DNA of 64,000 nucleotides from Puerhibacterium puerhi (GTDB taxonomy: Bacteria; Actinomycetota; Actinomycetes; Actinomycetales; Cellulomonadaceae): NCBI RefSeq assembly GCF_009846865.1, contig NZ_WUWN01000002.1, forward strand, positions 62,001 to 126,000, written 5' to 3'. Numbering within the stretch: position 1 is the stretch's first letter; each line of letters starts with the position of its first letter. Position numbers and translations under genes: made by a program. The notes under the pieces are model-generated. The model saw only the letters and a program-made list of their open reading frames with translations, searched no databases and was not told the origin of the DNA. This document shows positions 17,329-26,464 of the stretch, in pieces.

Positions 17329-18841
17329 GGGCCCGGCGCTCGGCCTCCTGCGCGACGTTGCGCTGCATGCCGCCGAAGACGACGCCGTGGAACGGCTTGA
17401 CCGCCCACCAGTAGAGCTGGCCGGCCAGGCCGCGCGGGGAGAACAGCGCCCGCTGCACGAACCACGTGCGGCCGGGCGCGGCGGCCTCGCGCGGCCCGGC
17501 GTCGTCGTCGGCCGTGACCTCCTCGGCGGCCTCGTCGACGCGCAGCTCGAGCCACGCCAGGCCGGGCAGGCGCATCTCGGCGCGCAGCCGCAGGAGGCGG
17601 CCCGGCTCGAGCGCCTCGACGCGCCAGAAGTCGAGCACGTCGTCGACCACGAGCCGGCGCTCGTCGCGGCGCCCGCGCCGCAGGCCTGGGCCGCCCACGA
17701 GCCGGTCCACCAGGCCGCGCACCCGCCACGCGAGCGACCAGGAGTACCAGCCGCGCCGTCCGCCGATCTCCTCGATGACCGGCCACAGCACGTCCGACGG
17801 CGCGTGCACCACCCGGCGCCGCTCGTCGGTGTAGAACGACCCGCCCGCCCAGTCCGGGTCGCTCGGCAGCGGGTCCGACGGCGCGCCCGGCAGCGCGGCC
17901 GACGACCAGCGGGTGGTGACCTCGCCGTCGTGGATGCGCTGCAGCGCCAGGGTGATCGCCCGGTCGAAGCCGGTGAGGCCGCCCGGCGGGTCCGGCACGT
18001 ACGCGGCGACGTCGTGCTCGCGGCAGACCACCTCGTGCCGCAGCGACTCCACCAGCGGCCGGGCGACGCCCGAGGGGACGGGCGTGACCAGCCCGACCCA
18101 GTGGCTGGACAGCCGCGGGGTGAGCACCGGGACGCTGACGATCAACCGCCGCGGCAGGCCGGAGGCGGCGGCGTAGCGCTGCATCATCTGCCGGTAGGTG
18201 AGCACGTCCGGCCCGCCGATGTCGAAGCCGCGGGAGACCTCCGGCGGCATCCCGGCCGCGCCGACGAGGTAGTGCAGCACGTCGCGGATCGCGATCGGCT
18301 GGATGCGGTTGTCCACCCAGCGCGGCGTGGTCATCGCCGGCAGCCGCTCGGTGAGGTAGCGCATCATCTCGAACGACGCGGAGCCGGACCCGAGGATCAC
18401 CGCGGCGCGCAGCACCGTCGTCGGCACCCCCGACGCCAGCAGGATCTCGCCGACCTCCTTGCGCGAGGCCAGGTGCGGCGAGAGCTCGTCGTCCGGGACG
18501 TCCGGCGTCAGCCCGCCGAGGTAGACGATGCGCCCGACGCCGGCCTCGCGGGCCGCCCGGGCGAAGGCCAGCGCCGTGCGCCGGTCGCGCGCCTCGAACG
18601 TCGGGCCGGTGCCCAGGGAGTGGATGAGGTAGTAGGCCACGTCGACGCCCTGCAGCGCGGCGCGGGTCGCCGCGGCGTCGGCGGCGTCGGTCGTGACCGT
18701 CTCCACGTCGCCCGCCCAGTCGCGCCCCGCGAGCCGCTCCGGGTGGCGGGCCAGGGCCCGCACCTCGTGGCCCGCCGCCAGCAGCTCGGGCACGAGCCGC
18801 CCGCCGACGTAGCCGGTGACCCCGGTGACCGCTGTCCGCAT
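17264..18841 (-). CDS. SDR family NAD(P)-binding protein with C-terminal DUF2867
   Basis: A 525-residue two-domain protein. The N-terminal half is an atypical short-chain dehydrogenase / NmrA-like Rossmann domain with the glycine motif GVTGYVGG at the start, and YLGGLTPD and IRDVLHYLVG further on. The C-terminal part, from about residue 330, is DUF2867 (RRVVHAPSDVLWPVIEEIGG...GWYSWSLAWRVRGL), a polyketide-cyclase-like fold that often follows this SDR type. The ATG at 18841 has GAGGAGACGACG ahead of it. Substrate unknown. The gene ends inside the convergent thioesterase gene. Confidence 0.85.
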   Translation of the reverse strand: MRTAVTGVTGYVGGRLVPELLAAGHEVRALARHPERLAGRDWAGDVETVTTDAADAAATRAALQGVDVAYYLIHSLGTGPTFEARDRRTALAFARAAREAGVGRIVYLGGLTPDVPDDELSPHLASRKEVGEILLASGVPTTVLRAAVILGSGSASFEMMRYLTERLPAMTTPRWVDNRIQPIAIRDVLHYLVGAAGMPPEVSRGFDIGGPDVLTYRQMMQRYAAASGLPRRLIVSVPVLTPRLSSHWVGLVTPVPSGVARPLVESLRHEVVCREHDVAAYVPDPPGGLTGFDRAITLALQRIHDGEVTTRWSSAALPGAPSDPLPSDPDWAGGSFYTDERRRVVHAPSDVLWPVIEEIGGRRGWYSWSLAWRVRGLVDRLVGGPGLRRGRRDERRLVVDDVLDFWRVEALEPGRLLRLRAEMRLPGLAWLELRVDEAAEEVTADDDAGPREAAAPGRTWFVQRALFSPRGLAGQLYWWAVKPFHGVVFGGMQRNVAQEAERRALSAGTSPGPRRTAPTRPAPRA

Positions 18842-18891
18842 CGTCGTCTCCTCGTCGTGCGCGCTGCGCCGCGCGCGTGGGTCGGCCGGGC

Positions 18892-19881
18892 CTAGCCGAG
18901 CAGGTCGAGCACCGCCTCCTCGGCCCGCTGCTGCGACTGCGTCGCGCCGATCGTCTCGCCGCGCTCCCACAGGTCGAACAGCCGCGGGTCGATGTACGAC
19001 GCCCGCGCCACGGCCGGGGTGTTGCCCAGCTCCTCGGACACGTCCTTGACGATGCCGCTCACGACGCGCCGCCGCGCCCGCTGCGACGCCGGCGGGGCGC
19101 CCGCGTCGGCCAGGGCCCGCGCGGCGAGCACCGTGGCGTGCCAGGTGCGGAAGTCCTTGGGCGTCGCGTCGTCCCCGAGGCGCTCCTTGACGTACTGCTG
19201 CACGTCGTTGCTGGTGACGTCGTGCCAGACGGCGCGGCCGCCCGGCCCCGTGGTGCGCCACGCCAGCAGGTCGTCCCCGCCGCGGCGGCGGCGCAGCGTG
19301 GCGACGAGCTCGGCCACCACCGGGTCGTCGACGATCACGTCGCGCACCTGGCCGGACTTGGCGGGGTAGCGGAAGTGCACCGACCCGTCGCGGCGCACCC
19401 GGGCGTGCTCCTTGCGGATCGTCGCCAGGCCGTAGCTGTTGTTGCGCTTGGCGTAGATCTCGCCCCCGGCGCGGAAGTAGGCGAGGTCCAGCAGCCGGAA
19501 GGCGAGGGCGAGCACCTTGTCGCGGGGCATGCCGGGCAGGGCCAGGTCGTCGCTCACGAGCTTGCGCGCGTCCGGCAGCCGCCGGCCGATGTCGAGCACG
19601 TGGTCGTGCTTGCGGCGCTTGCGCCGCTCGGTCCACGCCTCGTGGTACAGGTACTGCCCGCGCCCGGCGTCGTCGTAGCCGAAGGCCTGGATGTGCCCGT
19701 TGGGGAACTGGCAGATCCACACGTCCTTCCAGGCCGGCGGCACCGCCAGCTTGCGGCAGCGGGCCACGGCGTCGTCGTCCGCCAGCGGCGTGCCGTCGAC
19801 GTCGAGGAAGACCCAGCCCTTGCCCGCACGCCGACGCCCGAACCCGGGGGAGGAGACGGACACACGACGCAGGCGGGGCAC
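18892..19881 (-). CDS. DNA topoisomerase IB
   Basis: A 329-residue bacterial type IB topoisomerase, related to the poxvirus enzyme. It relaxes supercoils through a 3'-phosphotyrosyl intermediate. Features are the N-terminal domain (GKGWVFLDVDGTPL, PPAWKDVWICQFPNGH), the catalytic core with RKEHARVRRDGSVHFRYPAKSG, KDFRTWHATVLAA with the active-site Arg and His, and the nucleophilic Tyr in ARASYIDPRLF near the C-terminus. Length is normal. It lies 50 bp downstream of no partner gene and is probably transcribed alone; bacterial IB enzymes are accessory and patchily distributed. Confidence 0.92.
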   Translation of the reverse strand: MPRLRRVSVSSPGFGRRRAGKGWVFLDVDGTPLADDDAVARCRKLAVPPAWKDVWICQFPNGHIQAFGYDDAGRGQYLYHEAWTERRKRRKHDHVLDIGRRLPDARKLVSDDLALPGMPRDKVLALAFRLLDLAYFRAGGEIYAKRNNSYGLATIRKEHARVRRDGSVHFRYPAKSGQVRDVIVDDPVVAELVATLRRRRGGDDLLAWRTTGPGGRAVWHDVTSNDVQQYVKERLGDDATPKDFRTWHATVLAARALADAGAPPASQRARRRVVSGIVKDVSEELGNTPAVARASYIDPRLFDLWERGETIGATQSQQRAEEAVLDLLG

Positions 19882-19984
19882 GCCCGTCAGTGTGGCCGCG
19901 GCGGGCGGGACCCGCAGCGCGAACGGCCCCGGGCGGGGCCGGGGGCCGCCGCCGTGCCGCCGCCGTGCCGCCGTCGTGCCGCCG

Positions 19985-20968
19985 TCAGGCGGGCAGCCGG
20001 ACCATGCCCTCCTGGGCGATGGACGCGACCAGCTCCCCGTCGCGGGTGTACACCCGCGCGAGGCCGAGCCCGCGCCCGCCCTGGGCGCTCGGCGCCTCCT
20101 GGACGAACAGCAGCCAGTCGTCCACGCGGGCGTCGCGGTGCCACCACATGGCGTGGTCGAGGCTGGCCATCGGGACCTTGCCGCCGACGTCGAGCCACGA
20201 CGTGCCCGCCGCGCGCAGGACCGGCTCGAGCATCACCTGGTCGCAGGCGAACGCGAGCAGGGCCCGGTGCAGCAGCCGGTCGTCGGAGTCCAGGGGGCGC
20301 CGGGCGCGCACCCACACCATCTGCGTGCTCGCGGCGGCGGGGTCCGCGCCGAGGTACAGCGACCGGCCCGCGTGCGCCAGCTCGAACGCCGAGTCGTGCA
20401 CCCAGAACCGCGCGGCCGGGTGGTTGACGCTGCCCAGCAGCTCGAACGCGCTGGGCACCTCCTCCGGCGCGGGCACGCCCTGCGGCATGGGCGCGGCGTG
20501 GTCGAAGCCGGGCTGGTCGACCTGGAAGGAGGCGGTGAGCGACAGGATCGGCGTGCCACCCTGCAGCGCGTGGGCGCGCCGGGCGGAGAACGAGCGGCCG
20601 TCGCGCAGCCGCTCGACGGCGAAGTCGATCGGCACGTCGAGCGCGCCCTCGCGCAGGAAGTACGCGTGGATGGAGTGCGGCAGGCGGTCGGCGTCCACGG
20701 TGCGGCCCGCGGCGATGAGCGCCTGCGCCAGCACCTGCCCGCCGTACACGCGGTTGGCCAGGCCGGGCACCGACCGCCCGCGCCACAGGTCCTCCTCGCC
20801 GTGCGGGCCCCAGCCCTCGACCTCCCGCAGGTCCAGGACCGCGAGCAGGCGCTCCAGCGCGTCGGGCGCGGCGTCGGCGTCCGGCCCGACGGCGGCCTCC
20901 GGCCTGGCGGCGGCGGAGGCCGAGGTGTCCGTGGTGGGGGCGTCGGCGGACGTGCTCAGGTCGCTCAC
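19985..20968 (-). CDS. tesB: Acyl-CoA thioesterase II
   Basis: A 327-residue double hot-dog thioesterase. The N-terminal domain has RVYGGQVLAQALIAAGRTV and the C-terminal domain has the catalytic Asp in SLDHAMWWHRD, with Q and T/S residues in the usual places. It hydrolyses medium- to long-chain acyl-CoAs in the cytosol. The Ala/Asp-rich N-terminal 30 residues are probably disordered. It begins 4 bp downstream of the truncated haemoglobin stop, so the two are likely one transcript. Confidence 0.93.
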   Translation of the reverse strand: MSDLSTSADAPTTDTSASAAARPEAAVGPDADAAPDALERLLAVLDLREVEGWGPHGEEDLWRGRSVPGLANRVYGGQVLAQALIAAGRTVDADRLPHSIHAYFLREGALDVPIDFAVERLRDGRSFSARRAHALQGGTPILSLTASFQVDQPGFDHAAPMPQGVPAPEEVPSAFELLGSVNHPAARFWVHDSAFELAHAGRSLYLGADPAAASTQMVWVRARRPLDSDDRLLHRALLAFACDQVMLEPVLRAAGTSWLDVGGKVPMASLDHAMWWHRDARVDDWLLFVQEAPSAQGGRGLGLARVYTRDGELVASIAQEGMVRLPA

Positions 20969-20972
20969 TGGC

Positions 20973-21356
20973 TCACTCCTCGAAGGTGTTGACCATGGAG
21001 AACGCGGCGCGCTCCAGGTAGTCCCACAGCTGCGCCTCGTGCAGGGGCGGCAGGCCGAGCGTGTCGACGGCGGCGCGCATGTGCCGCAGCCAGCGGTCCC
21101 GCGCGTCGGGGTTGACCTTGAACGGCATGTGGCGCATCCGCAGGCGCGGGTGGCCGCGCTGCTCGGAGTACGTCGTCGGGCCGCCCCAGTACTGCTCGAG
21201 GAACAAGGTGAGGCGCTCCTTGGCCGGCCCCAGGTCCTCCTCGGGGTACATGGCGCGGAGCACGTCGTCGGCGGCGACGCCGTCGTAGAACGCGTCGACC
21301 AGCCGGACGAACGTCTCGTGCCCGCCGACCTCGTCGTAGAAGGTGCTGGGTCTCAC
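20973..21356 (-). CDS. glbO: Group II truncated haemoglobin (trHbO)
   Basis: A 127-residue 2-over-2 globin. Diagnostic residues are visible: Tyr24 at B10 (DAFYDGV), Tyr37 at CD1 (AMYPEED), the proximal His76 at F8 (RMRHMPF) and Trp89 at G8 (DRWLRHM). This set identifies the O-type group involved in oxygen or peroxide chemistry near the membrane. GTG is the start. The gene keeps the position relative to ettA and pepN known for glbO in M. tuberculosis. It probably leads a two-gene transcript with tesB. Confidence 0.95.
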   Translation of the reverse strand: MRPSTFYDEVGGHETFVRLVDAFYDGVAADDVLRAMYPEEDLGPAKERLTLFLEQYWGGPTTYSEQRGHPRLRMRHMPFKVNPDARDRWLRHMRAAVDTLGLPPLHEAQLWDYLERAAFSMVNTFEE

Positions 21357-21428
21357 CCGCTCATCGTGCCAGAGAGGCGCGCCGCCTCCGCACGCGCCGG
21401 GGGCGGGACGCGGACCGGGCGCGAGGGC

Positions 21429-21434
21429 TAGTCT
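21429..21434 (+). promoter_or_regulatory. -10 element (TAGTCT) for the EIIB gene
   Basis: TAGTCT lies 78 bp before the EIIB start. The predicted leader contains the hairpin CTTCGC / GCGAAG (21478-21495), just ahead of a GGGAGAGG ribosome-binding site. Confidence 0.45.
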
Positions 21435-21512
21435 GGACGGACCTGCAACGAGGCAGCGGACTGACGACCAGTGTGAACTTCGCGACGAGGCGAAGGGACG
21501 GGAGAGGCGCAG

Positions 21513-21746
21513 ATGAGCAAGGCGGACCAGATCCTCGCGGCGCTCGGCGGCACGACCAACGTCGTCGAGCTCGAACCGTGCATCACCAGGCTCCGGGTGG
21601 AGGTGACCGATCCCAAGCTGGTGGACGAGCCGCGGCTCAAGCAGTCGGGGGCGTTCGGCGTCGTCCGCTCGGGCCGCGTCATCCAGGTCATCGTCGGCCC
21701 CGAGGCGGACGACCTGGCCGCCCAGCTCGACGTGCTGCGCACCTGA
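21513..21746 (+). CDS. Stand-alone PTS EIIB domain (glucose/N-acetylglucosamine family)
   Basis: A 77-residue protein equal to one EIIB domain of the glucose superfamily. The phosphorylatable Cys is Cys23 in [13 protein letters not shown], followed by the conserved [18 protein letters not shown] and IQVIVG segments. In a full system EIIB passes phosphate from EIIA to sugar bound by EIIC. No EIIC or EIIA gene lies next to it, so the partner is encoded elsewhere or the domain is used for signalling. SD GGGAGAGG precedes the ATG, and a perfect terminator follows. Confidence 0.9.
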   Translation: MSKADQILAALGGTTNVVELEPCITRLRVEVTDPKLVDEPRLKQSGAFGVVRSGRVIQVIVGPEADDLAAQLDVLRT

Positions 21747-21767
21747 GCGACGAGGAGCCGGGGACGG

Positions 21768-21803
21768 GTCGGCCGGCGCGACGACGAGGTCGCGCCGGCC
21801 GAC
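21768..21803. terminator. Bidirectional terminator between EIIB and mscS
   Basis: A perfect 15-bp stem, GTCGGCCGGCGCGAC / GTCGCGCCGGCCGAC, with a 6-nt loop, between convergent genes. Confidence 0.8.
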
Positions 21804-21842
21804 GTGTCTGCGCCCGTCCGCGCCCTGCCGGGCCCGGAGGCG

Positions 21843-22892
21843 TCAGTTGCGCGACGCGGCGGCCGAGGCGTCCGCGTCGTCGACGTCGTCGCGCAGCAGC
21901 CGGGCCCGCCGCAGCTCGTCCTGCGCGGCGCCGAGCAGCGCCCGGGAGACGTCCCACTGCATGGCGGGGCGCACCTGGGCGTGCAGCGTGAAGGTCATCG
22001 TGATGTCGTTCCACGCGTCCACGCCGCGCACCGACGGCGCCTCGAGCAGGTGCGGGGCCAGCTCGTCGTCCGCCTGCACGCGGTCCGCCGCGCGCCCGAG
22101 CGCCGCGCGCACGGCGTCGACGTCGGCGTCGAGCGGCACGCGGATCTCGGCGACCGCGCGCGACCACTGCTGCGTGAGGTTGCCCGCCCGGAGGATCTCG
22201 CCGTTGCGGACGTACCAGAGCGTGCCGTCGAAGCTGCGCACCTGCGTCAGCCGCAGCCCCATCTCCTCGACGGTGCCCACGGCGCCGTTGAGGTCCACCA
22301 CGTCGCCGACGCCGAACTGGTCCTCGATGAGCAGGAAGATGCCCGAGATGAAGTCCTTCACCAGGCTCTGGGCGCCGAAACCGACGGCGACACCGACCAC
22401 ACCGGCGGAGGCCAGCAGCGGGGCCACGTTCGCGCCGACCGCCGAGAGGATCATCAGGATCATCACCGTGACGATGACGATGTTGGCCGTCGAGCGCAGC
22501 ACCGACCCGACGGTGCGGGCACGCTGCGCGCGGCGCTCGCGCGCCATCGGGCTGGCCAGCGTCAGGGCGTCCTCGATGATCGCCGGGCGGCGCAGCCACC
22601 GGCGGCCCTCGCCCGCCTGGTCGGCGGAGGTCACCCGGGTCGCGCCGGACGCGATCCGCTCGGTGACGTGCTTGATGGTGCGGCGCACCAGGGCGAGCAC
22701 GAGCACGCCGACCGCCAGGATGATCGCGACCTGCAGCGGCCACCCGGTCAGCCACTCCCACGAGTCGGAGGCGACCTGCTTGCCCGTGTCGACGACCTGG
22801 TCCAGCCCGTCGTCGCTCGGCGACGGGGACGGCGCGGCAGCGAGGAGGCGGGCGGTCAGGGTGCTCGGTCCGAGGTCGATCACGCCGGACAC
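21843..22892 (-). CDS. Small-conductance mechanosensitive channel (MscS family)
   Basis: A 349-residue MscS-type channel that opens on membrane tension to release solutes after hypo-osmotic shock. About three membrane helices are visible. The pore-lining TM3 is SAGVVGVAVGFGAQSLVKDF with the alternating small residues of the family, followed by the beta domain (VGDVVDLNGAVGTVEEMGLR). GTG at 22892 is taken as the start; a second GTG nine bases downstream is possible. It converges with the EIIB gene on a shared terminator. Confidence 0.92.
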   Translation of the reverse strand: MSGVIDLGPSTLTARLLAAAPSPSPSDDGLDQVVDTGKQVASDSWEWLTGWPLQVAIILAVGVLVLALVRRTIKHVTERIASGATRVTSADQAGEGRRWLRRPAIIEDALTLASPMARERRAQRARTVGSVLRSTANIVIVTVMILMILSAVGANVAPLLASAGVVGVAVGFGAQSLVKDFISGIFLLIEDQFGVGDVVDLNGAVGTVEEMGLRLTQVRSFDGTLWYVRNGEILRAGNLTQQWSRAVAEIRVPLDADVDAVRAALGRAADRVQADDELAPHLLEAPSVRGVDAWNDITMTFTLHAQVRPAMQWDVSRALLGAAQDELRRARLLRDDVDDADASAAASRN

Positions 22893-23038
22893 CGTAGCGG
22901 CGACGTGTGGAGGTCGCGTGAGGTGGACGGGGACGGCTGCGGGGAGCCCGACGTGCGCTGCGCCACGCCCGGGAAGCCGCAGCGGGTGGAACCGGCGCCG
23001 TTCCGGGCCGGTGACCTGCTACGAGACCCGTCAGGTGG

Positions 23039-23044
23039 CAGGAT
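23039..23044 (+). promoter_or_regulatory. Weak leaderless -10 element (CAGGAT) for malQ
   Basis: CAGGAT lies 7 nt before the GTG start at 23052. It keeps the A at its second position and the T at its sixth, but lacks the first T. Confidence 0.35.
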
Positions 23045-23051
23045 CGTCCTC

Positions 23052-25211
23052 GTGACCCAGGAGACGACGCTGCCCGACGAGGTACCCGCTGAGCTGGTCG
23101 AGCTCGCCCGCGTCCACGGGGTGCGCACCGAGTACGAGGGCTTCGACGGCACGACCAAGCACGTGAGCGGCCCGACGCTCGTCGCGGTGCTCGAGGCGCT
23201 GGACGTCCCGGCGTCGACGCCCCAGCAGGTCTCGCTCAGCCTGGCGCGCGAGCGCGACGAGGAGTGGCGGCACGTGGTGCCGCCCAGCGTCGTCGTGCGC
23301 GAGGGCGACGAGGTGACCGTGCCGGTGCACGTCACGGACGGCTCCGACGTCACCGTGTGGATCGAGATCGACGGCGCCGAGCCGGGCGCACCGGCGCGCG
23401 CCCGCCGCGAGCGGCGGGACCTGACGCAGGTCGACGTGTTCGTCGAGCCGCGCACCGTGGACGGCCGGCTGGTCGGGCGGGCCACCTTCGCCCTGCCCAC
23501 CGACCTGCCGCTCGGCTGGCACTCGCTGCACGCCGCCACCGACGGCACGGAGGCCCGCGGGGCGCTCGTCGTCACCCCGGCGCGGCTGGACCCGCCGCAG
23601 CTGCGCGAGGGCCAGCTGTGGGGCCTGCTCGTGCAGCTGTACTCCGTGCGCTCGCGCACGTCGTGGGGCATGGGCGACCTGGCCGACCTTGCGGACATCG
23701 CCTGGCTCGCGGCCCACCAGGGCGGCGCCGACTTCGTCGCCGTCAACCCGCTGCACGCGGCCGAGCCCGTCACGCCCGTGACGCCGTCGCCGTACCTGCC
23801 GACCAGCCGACGCTTCCTCAACCCCGCGTACGTGCGGGTCGAGGACATCCCCGAGACGGCGTACCTGTCCGCCGCCGACCGCTCGCTCGTGGAGTGGGCG
23901 GCCGACCCGGTGCGCGACCTCGACACCGACCCGGGCCCGATCGACCGCGACGCCGTCTGGGACGCGAAGAAGGCAGCCCTCGAGGTCGTGTTCACGGCGC
24001 CGCGGCGCGCCGCCCGCCAGGCGGCGTACGAGGCGTTCGTGGCCGAGCAGGGCAGGGGGCTGCGCGACTTCGCCACCTGGTGCGCGATCGTCGAGAACCT
24101 CGCCGGCCGGCCGTGGCCCGCCGACCTCGACGGGCCGGACGCCCCGGGCGTCGCCGCGCTGCGCGAGGAGCTCGCGGAGCGCGTCGAGTTCTGGACCTGG
24201 CTGCAGTGGGTCTGCGACGAGCAGAAGCACATCGCGCAGCGCACCGCGCGCGAGGCCGGCATGCGGATCGGGATCATGCACGACCTCGCCGTCGGCGTGC
24301 ACCCGGCCGGTGCCGACGCCTGGGCCAACGCCGCCTACCTGGCGCGCGGCGTCTCCGTCGGCGCCCCGCCGGACATGTACAACCAGCAGGGGCAGGACTG
24401 GTCGCAGCCGCCGTGGAACCCGCGCGCGCTGGCCCGCGCCGGGTACGCGCCGTACCGCGACATGCTGCGCACCGTGCTGCGGCACACCGGCGCCCTGCGC
24501 GTCGACCACATCCTCGGGCTGTTCCGCCTGTGGTGGATCCCGCGCGGCTCGGGCCCGGCGCACGGCGCCTACGTGACCTACGACCACGACGCGCTCGTGG
24601 GCATCCTGTGCCTCGAGGCGCAGCGCGCCGGGGCGATCCTCATCGGCGAGGACCTCGGCACCTTCGAGCCGTGGGTGCGCGAGTACCTCGCCGACCGCGG
24701 CGTGCTGGGCACGTCGGTGCTGTGGTTCGAGCAGACCGACGGCGCCCCCACGCCGCCCGAGGACTACCGGCACCTGACGATGGCGACCGTCGGGACGCAC
24801 GACATGCCGCCCACGGCCGGGTACCTGGCCGGGGAGCACGTGGACCTGCGCGAGCGGCTCGGGCTGCTCGACGAGCCGGTGCCGGTGGTGCGGCGCAAGG
24901 CCCGCGCCGAGCGCGACATGTTCGTGCAGGCGCTGGCCGAGCGCGGGCTGGTGGGCGAGGACCCGTCCGAGCGCGAGATCGTCGAGGCGATGCACCGCTA
25001 CCTGCGCCGGACGCCGGCCGCGCTCGTGGGCGTGCAGCTGGTCGATGCGGTGGGGGAGCGCCGCTCGCAGAACCAGCCCGGCACCGACACCGAGTACCCG
25101 AACTGGAAGGTGCCGCTGGGCGACGCCAACGGCAACCCGATCCTGCTGGAGGACCTCTTCGGCCTGCAGCGGCTGCGCAGCCTGCTGGCGGTGATGGACG
25201 ACCCGCGCTGA
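23052..25211 (+). CDS. malQ: 4-alpha-glucanotransferase (amylomaltase)
   Basis: A 719-residue GH77 enzyme that disproportionates maltodextrins in glycogen and maltose metabolism. Catalytic residues are visible: the nucleophile Asp in LRVDHILGLFRLWWIP, the acid/base Glu in ILIGEDLGTFE and the transition-state Asp in VGTHDMPPTAGY. The N-terminal approximately 180 residues form the extra domain found in long actinobacterial MalQ. The start at GTG 23052 removes a long artefactual upstream extension antisense to mscS. An array of 21-bp repeats and a terminator follow directly. Confidence 0.95.
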   Translation: MTQETTLPDEVPAELVELARVHGVRTEYEGFDGTTKHVSGPTLVAVLEALDVPASTPQQVSLSLARERDEEWRHVVPPSVVVREGDEVTVPVHVTDGSDVTVWIEIDGAEPGAPARARRERRDLTQVDVFVEPRTVDGRLVGRATFALPTDLPLGWHSLHAATDGTEARGALVVTPARLDPPQLREGQLWGLLVQLYSVRSRTSWGMGDLADLADIAWLAAHQGGADFVAVNPLHAAEPVTPVTPSPYLPTSRRFLNPAYVRVEDIPETAYLSAADRSLVEWAADPVRDLDTDPGPIDRDAVWDAKKAALEVVFTAPRRAARQAAYEAFVAEQGRGLRDFATWCAIVENLAGRPWPADLDGPDAPGVAALREELAERVEFWTWLQWVCDEQKHIAQRTAREAGMRIGIMHDLAVGVHPAGADAWANAAYLARGVSVGAPPDMYNQQGQDWSQPPWNPRALARAGYAPYRDMLRTVLRHTGALRVDHILGLFRLWWIPRGSGPAHGAYVTYDHDALVGILCLEAQRAGAILIGEDLGTFEPWVREYLADRGVLGTSVLWFEQTDGAPTPPEDYRHLTMATVGTHDMPPTAGYLAGEHVDLRERLGLLDEPVPVVRRKARAERDMFVQALAERGLVGEDPSEREIVEAMHRYLRRTPAALVGVQLVDAVGERRSQNQPGTDTEYPNWKVPLGDANGNPILLEDLFGLQRLRSLLAVMDDPR

Positions 25212-25255
25212 CTGCTCTGCTGACGCGCTGACCGGGCGCCTCCCGCCCCCTCCGC

Positions 25256-25308
25256 CGAGATAGAGACCCCTCCCGCCGAGATAGAGAGGTCTCCCGGCGA
25301 GATAGAGA
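25256..25308 (+). repeat. 21-bp periodic repeat array A (3 units, direct)
   Basis: The core CGAGATAGAGA occurs at 25256, 25277 and 25298, exactly 21 bp apart, in the orientation of malQ transcription. The intervening 10 bp vary but are C/G-rich. The last unit runs into the left arm of the malQ terminator. Two further arrays, at 26505-26578 and 59828-59922, use the same core and the same period. Confidence 0.9.
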
Positions 25309-25347
25309 GGCCGGGCGCGACGGACCCGTCCGTTGCGCCCGGCCTCT
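25306..25347 (+). terminator. Terminator after malQ
   Basis: A 19-bp stem (one G-T pair), AGAGGCCGGGCGCGACGGA against TCCGTTGCGCCCGGCCTCT, with loop CCCG, followed by TTT. Its outermost bases are supplied by the last 21-bp repeat unit. Confidence 0.8.
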
Positions 25348-25448
25348 TTGGCGCGGACCGTGCGCACAGACCGCGTGGCGCGGCGGCGGTCCACATCCAC
25401 GGGCCGCCGCGCCGTCCGCGCGGAGCCCCGCGGGCATCGTGTCGCCGC

Positions 25449-26417
25449 ATGACGATCCGTGCGTGGCCCGAGCCCCTGGCGCCTCCGTCGCTGCCGGCGC
25501 TCCTCACGGCGACGACCAACAGCGCGCTCGACCAGCTGGCCACGGCCGACGACTCCCTCCACCGGCTGAGGCCAGGGCTGTACACGACGTCCGACCCGGA
25601 TGCCGCGCCAGCCGCCGCGCGGCGAGACCTGGTGCTCGCGCGCGTCGCCGCGACCTACCGGACCCTCGAGAGCGACTACTGGTTCAGCCATCAGACTGCG
25701 GCGCTGCTCCATGGGCTGTGGACCTATCGGCTCCAGGACCGGGTCCACGTGACGCAGCTCTACCCGCCGCAGGTGCGCCGGGCCGACGACTCCTACGAGC
25801 ACCGGTTCCGCGTCACGAGGCACTGGACGCGCCTGCCTCGGCGGGACCGCACGATCGTGGCCGGGATCCCCGTGACGACCCTCGAGCGCACCGCGGTGGA
25901 CTGCGCGCGCTCTCTGTCGCCGGCGGCGGCGCTGGTCGCCATGGACTGCGCCCTCCGGCACGGGGCGGACCTGCGGCTTATCGGCCAGATCCTCGAGGAG
26001 TCGCGCGGGAAGCGTGGTGTCGTGCAGGCGAGGCGGATCGTTGCCCTCGCGGCCCCGGGCTCCGAGTCGCCCGGAGAGACCCTGGCCCGGTTCCTGCTCC
26101 TCGAGGCCGGACTGCCTCGGCCGCAGACGCAGGTCCGTGTCCGGACGGCGCTCGGTGATCGCTGGATCGACATCGGATGGCAGGAGGCGCGGGTGGGCGT
26201 CGAGTTCGACGGGGACGTCAAGTACGCCGACCTCGCGCAGGGCGACCCTGAGGGTGTGCGCCGTCGGCAGCGCGAGCGGCAGGCCGCGATCGAGGACGAG
26301 GGGTGGCGGATCGAGCGTGCCGGGTGGAGCGACGTCGACGAGCCGAGCGGGTACGTGCTGAGCGTGCGCCGAGCGCTGCACGGCCGCTGGGGGCGCCTCA
26401 CGGCTGGACCGGGCTAG
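25449..26417 (+). CDS. AbiEi-antitoxin-like / DUF559-type protein, solitary
   Basis: A 322-residue protein of a type common as solitary genes in Actinobacteria. The N-terminal half has the AbiEi-like segment FSHQTAALLHGLW and VTTLERTAVDCAR. The C-terminal half reads as a very-short-patch-repair/DUF559-like nuclease fold with VGVEFDGDVKY and RRRQRERQAAIEDEGWRIER. The toxin AbiEii is absent, so a type IV toxin-antitoxin role is not supported. Third codon positions are less strictly G/C than in neighbours, which suggests later acquisition. It lies between two 21-bp repeat arrays of opposite orientation. Function unknown. Confidence 0.75.
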   Translation: MTIRAWPEPLAPPSLPALLTATTNSALDQLATADDSLHRLRPGLYTTSDPDAAPAAARRDLVLARVAATYRTLESDYWFSHQTAALLHGLWTYRLQDRVHVTQLYPPQVRRADDSYEHRFRVTRHWTRLPRRDRTIVAGIPVTTLERTAVDCARSLSPAAALVAMDCALRHGADLRLIGQILEESRGKRGVVQARRIVALAAPGSESPGETLARFLLLEAGLPRPQTQVRVRTALGDRWIDIGWQEARVGVEFDGDVKYADLAQGDPEGVRRRQRERQAAIEDEGWRIERAGWSDVDEPSGYVLSVRRALHGRWGRLTAGPG

Positions 26418-26464
26418 ATCGACCGGTCCAGCGGTGCCGCCGAGCGCGAGAGCAGCAAGCGACG

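Noticed and set aside
25256-25308. 21-bp arrays as CRISPR repeats
   Set aside because: Units are too short, fillers are about 10 bp rather than spacer length, and no cas genes are present.
25449-26417. Type IV toxin-antitoxin system (AbiEi/AbiEii)
   Set aside because: No AbiEii toxin gene is adjacent; neighbours are malQ and pepN. Solitary AbiEi-like proteins are common.
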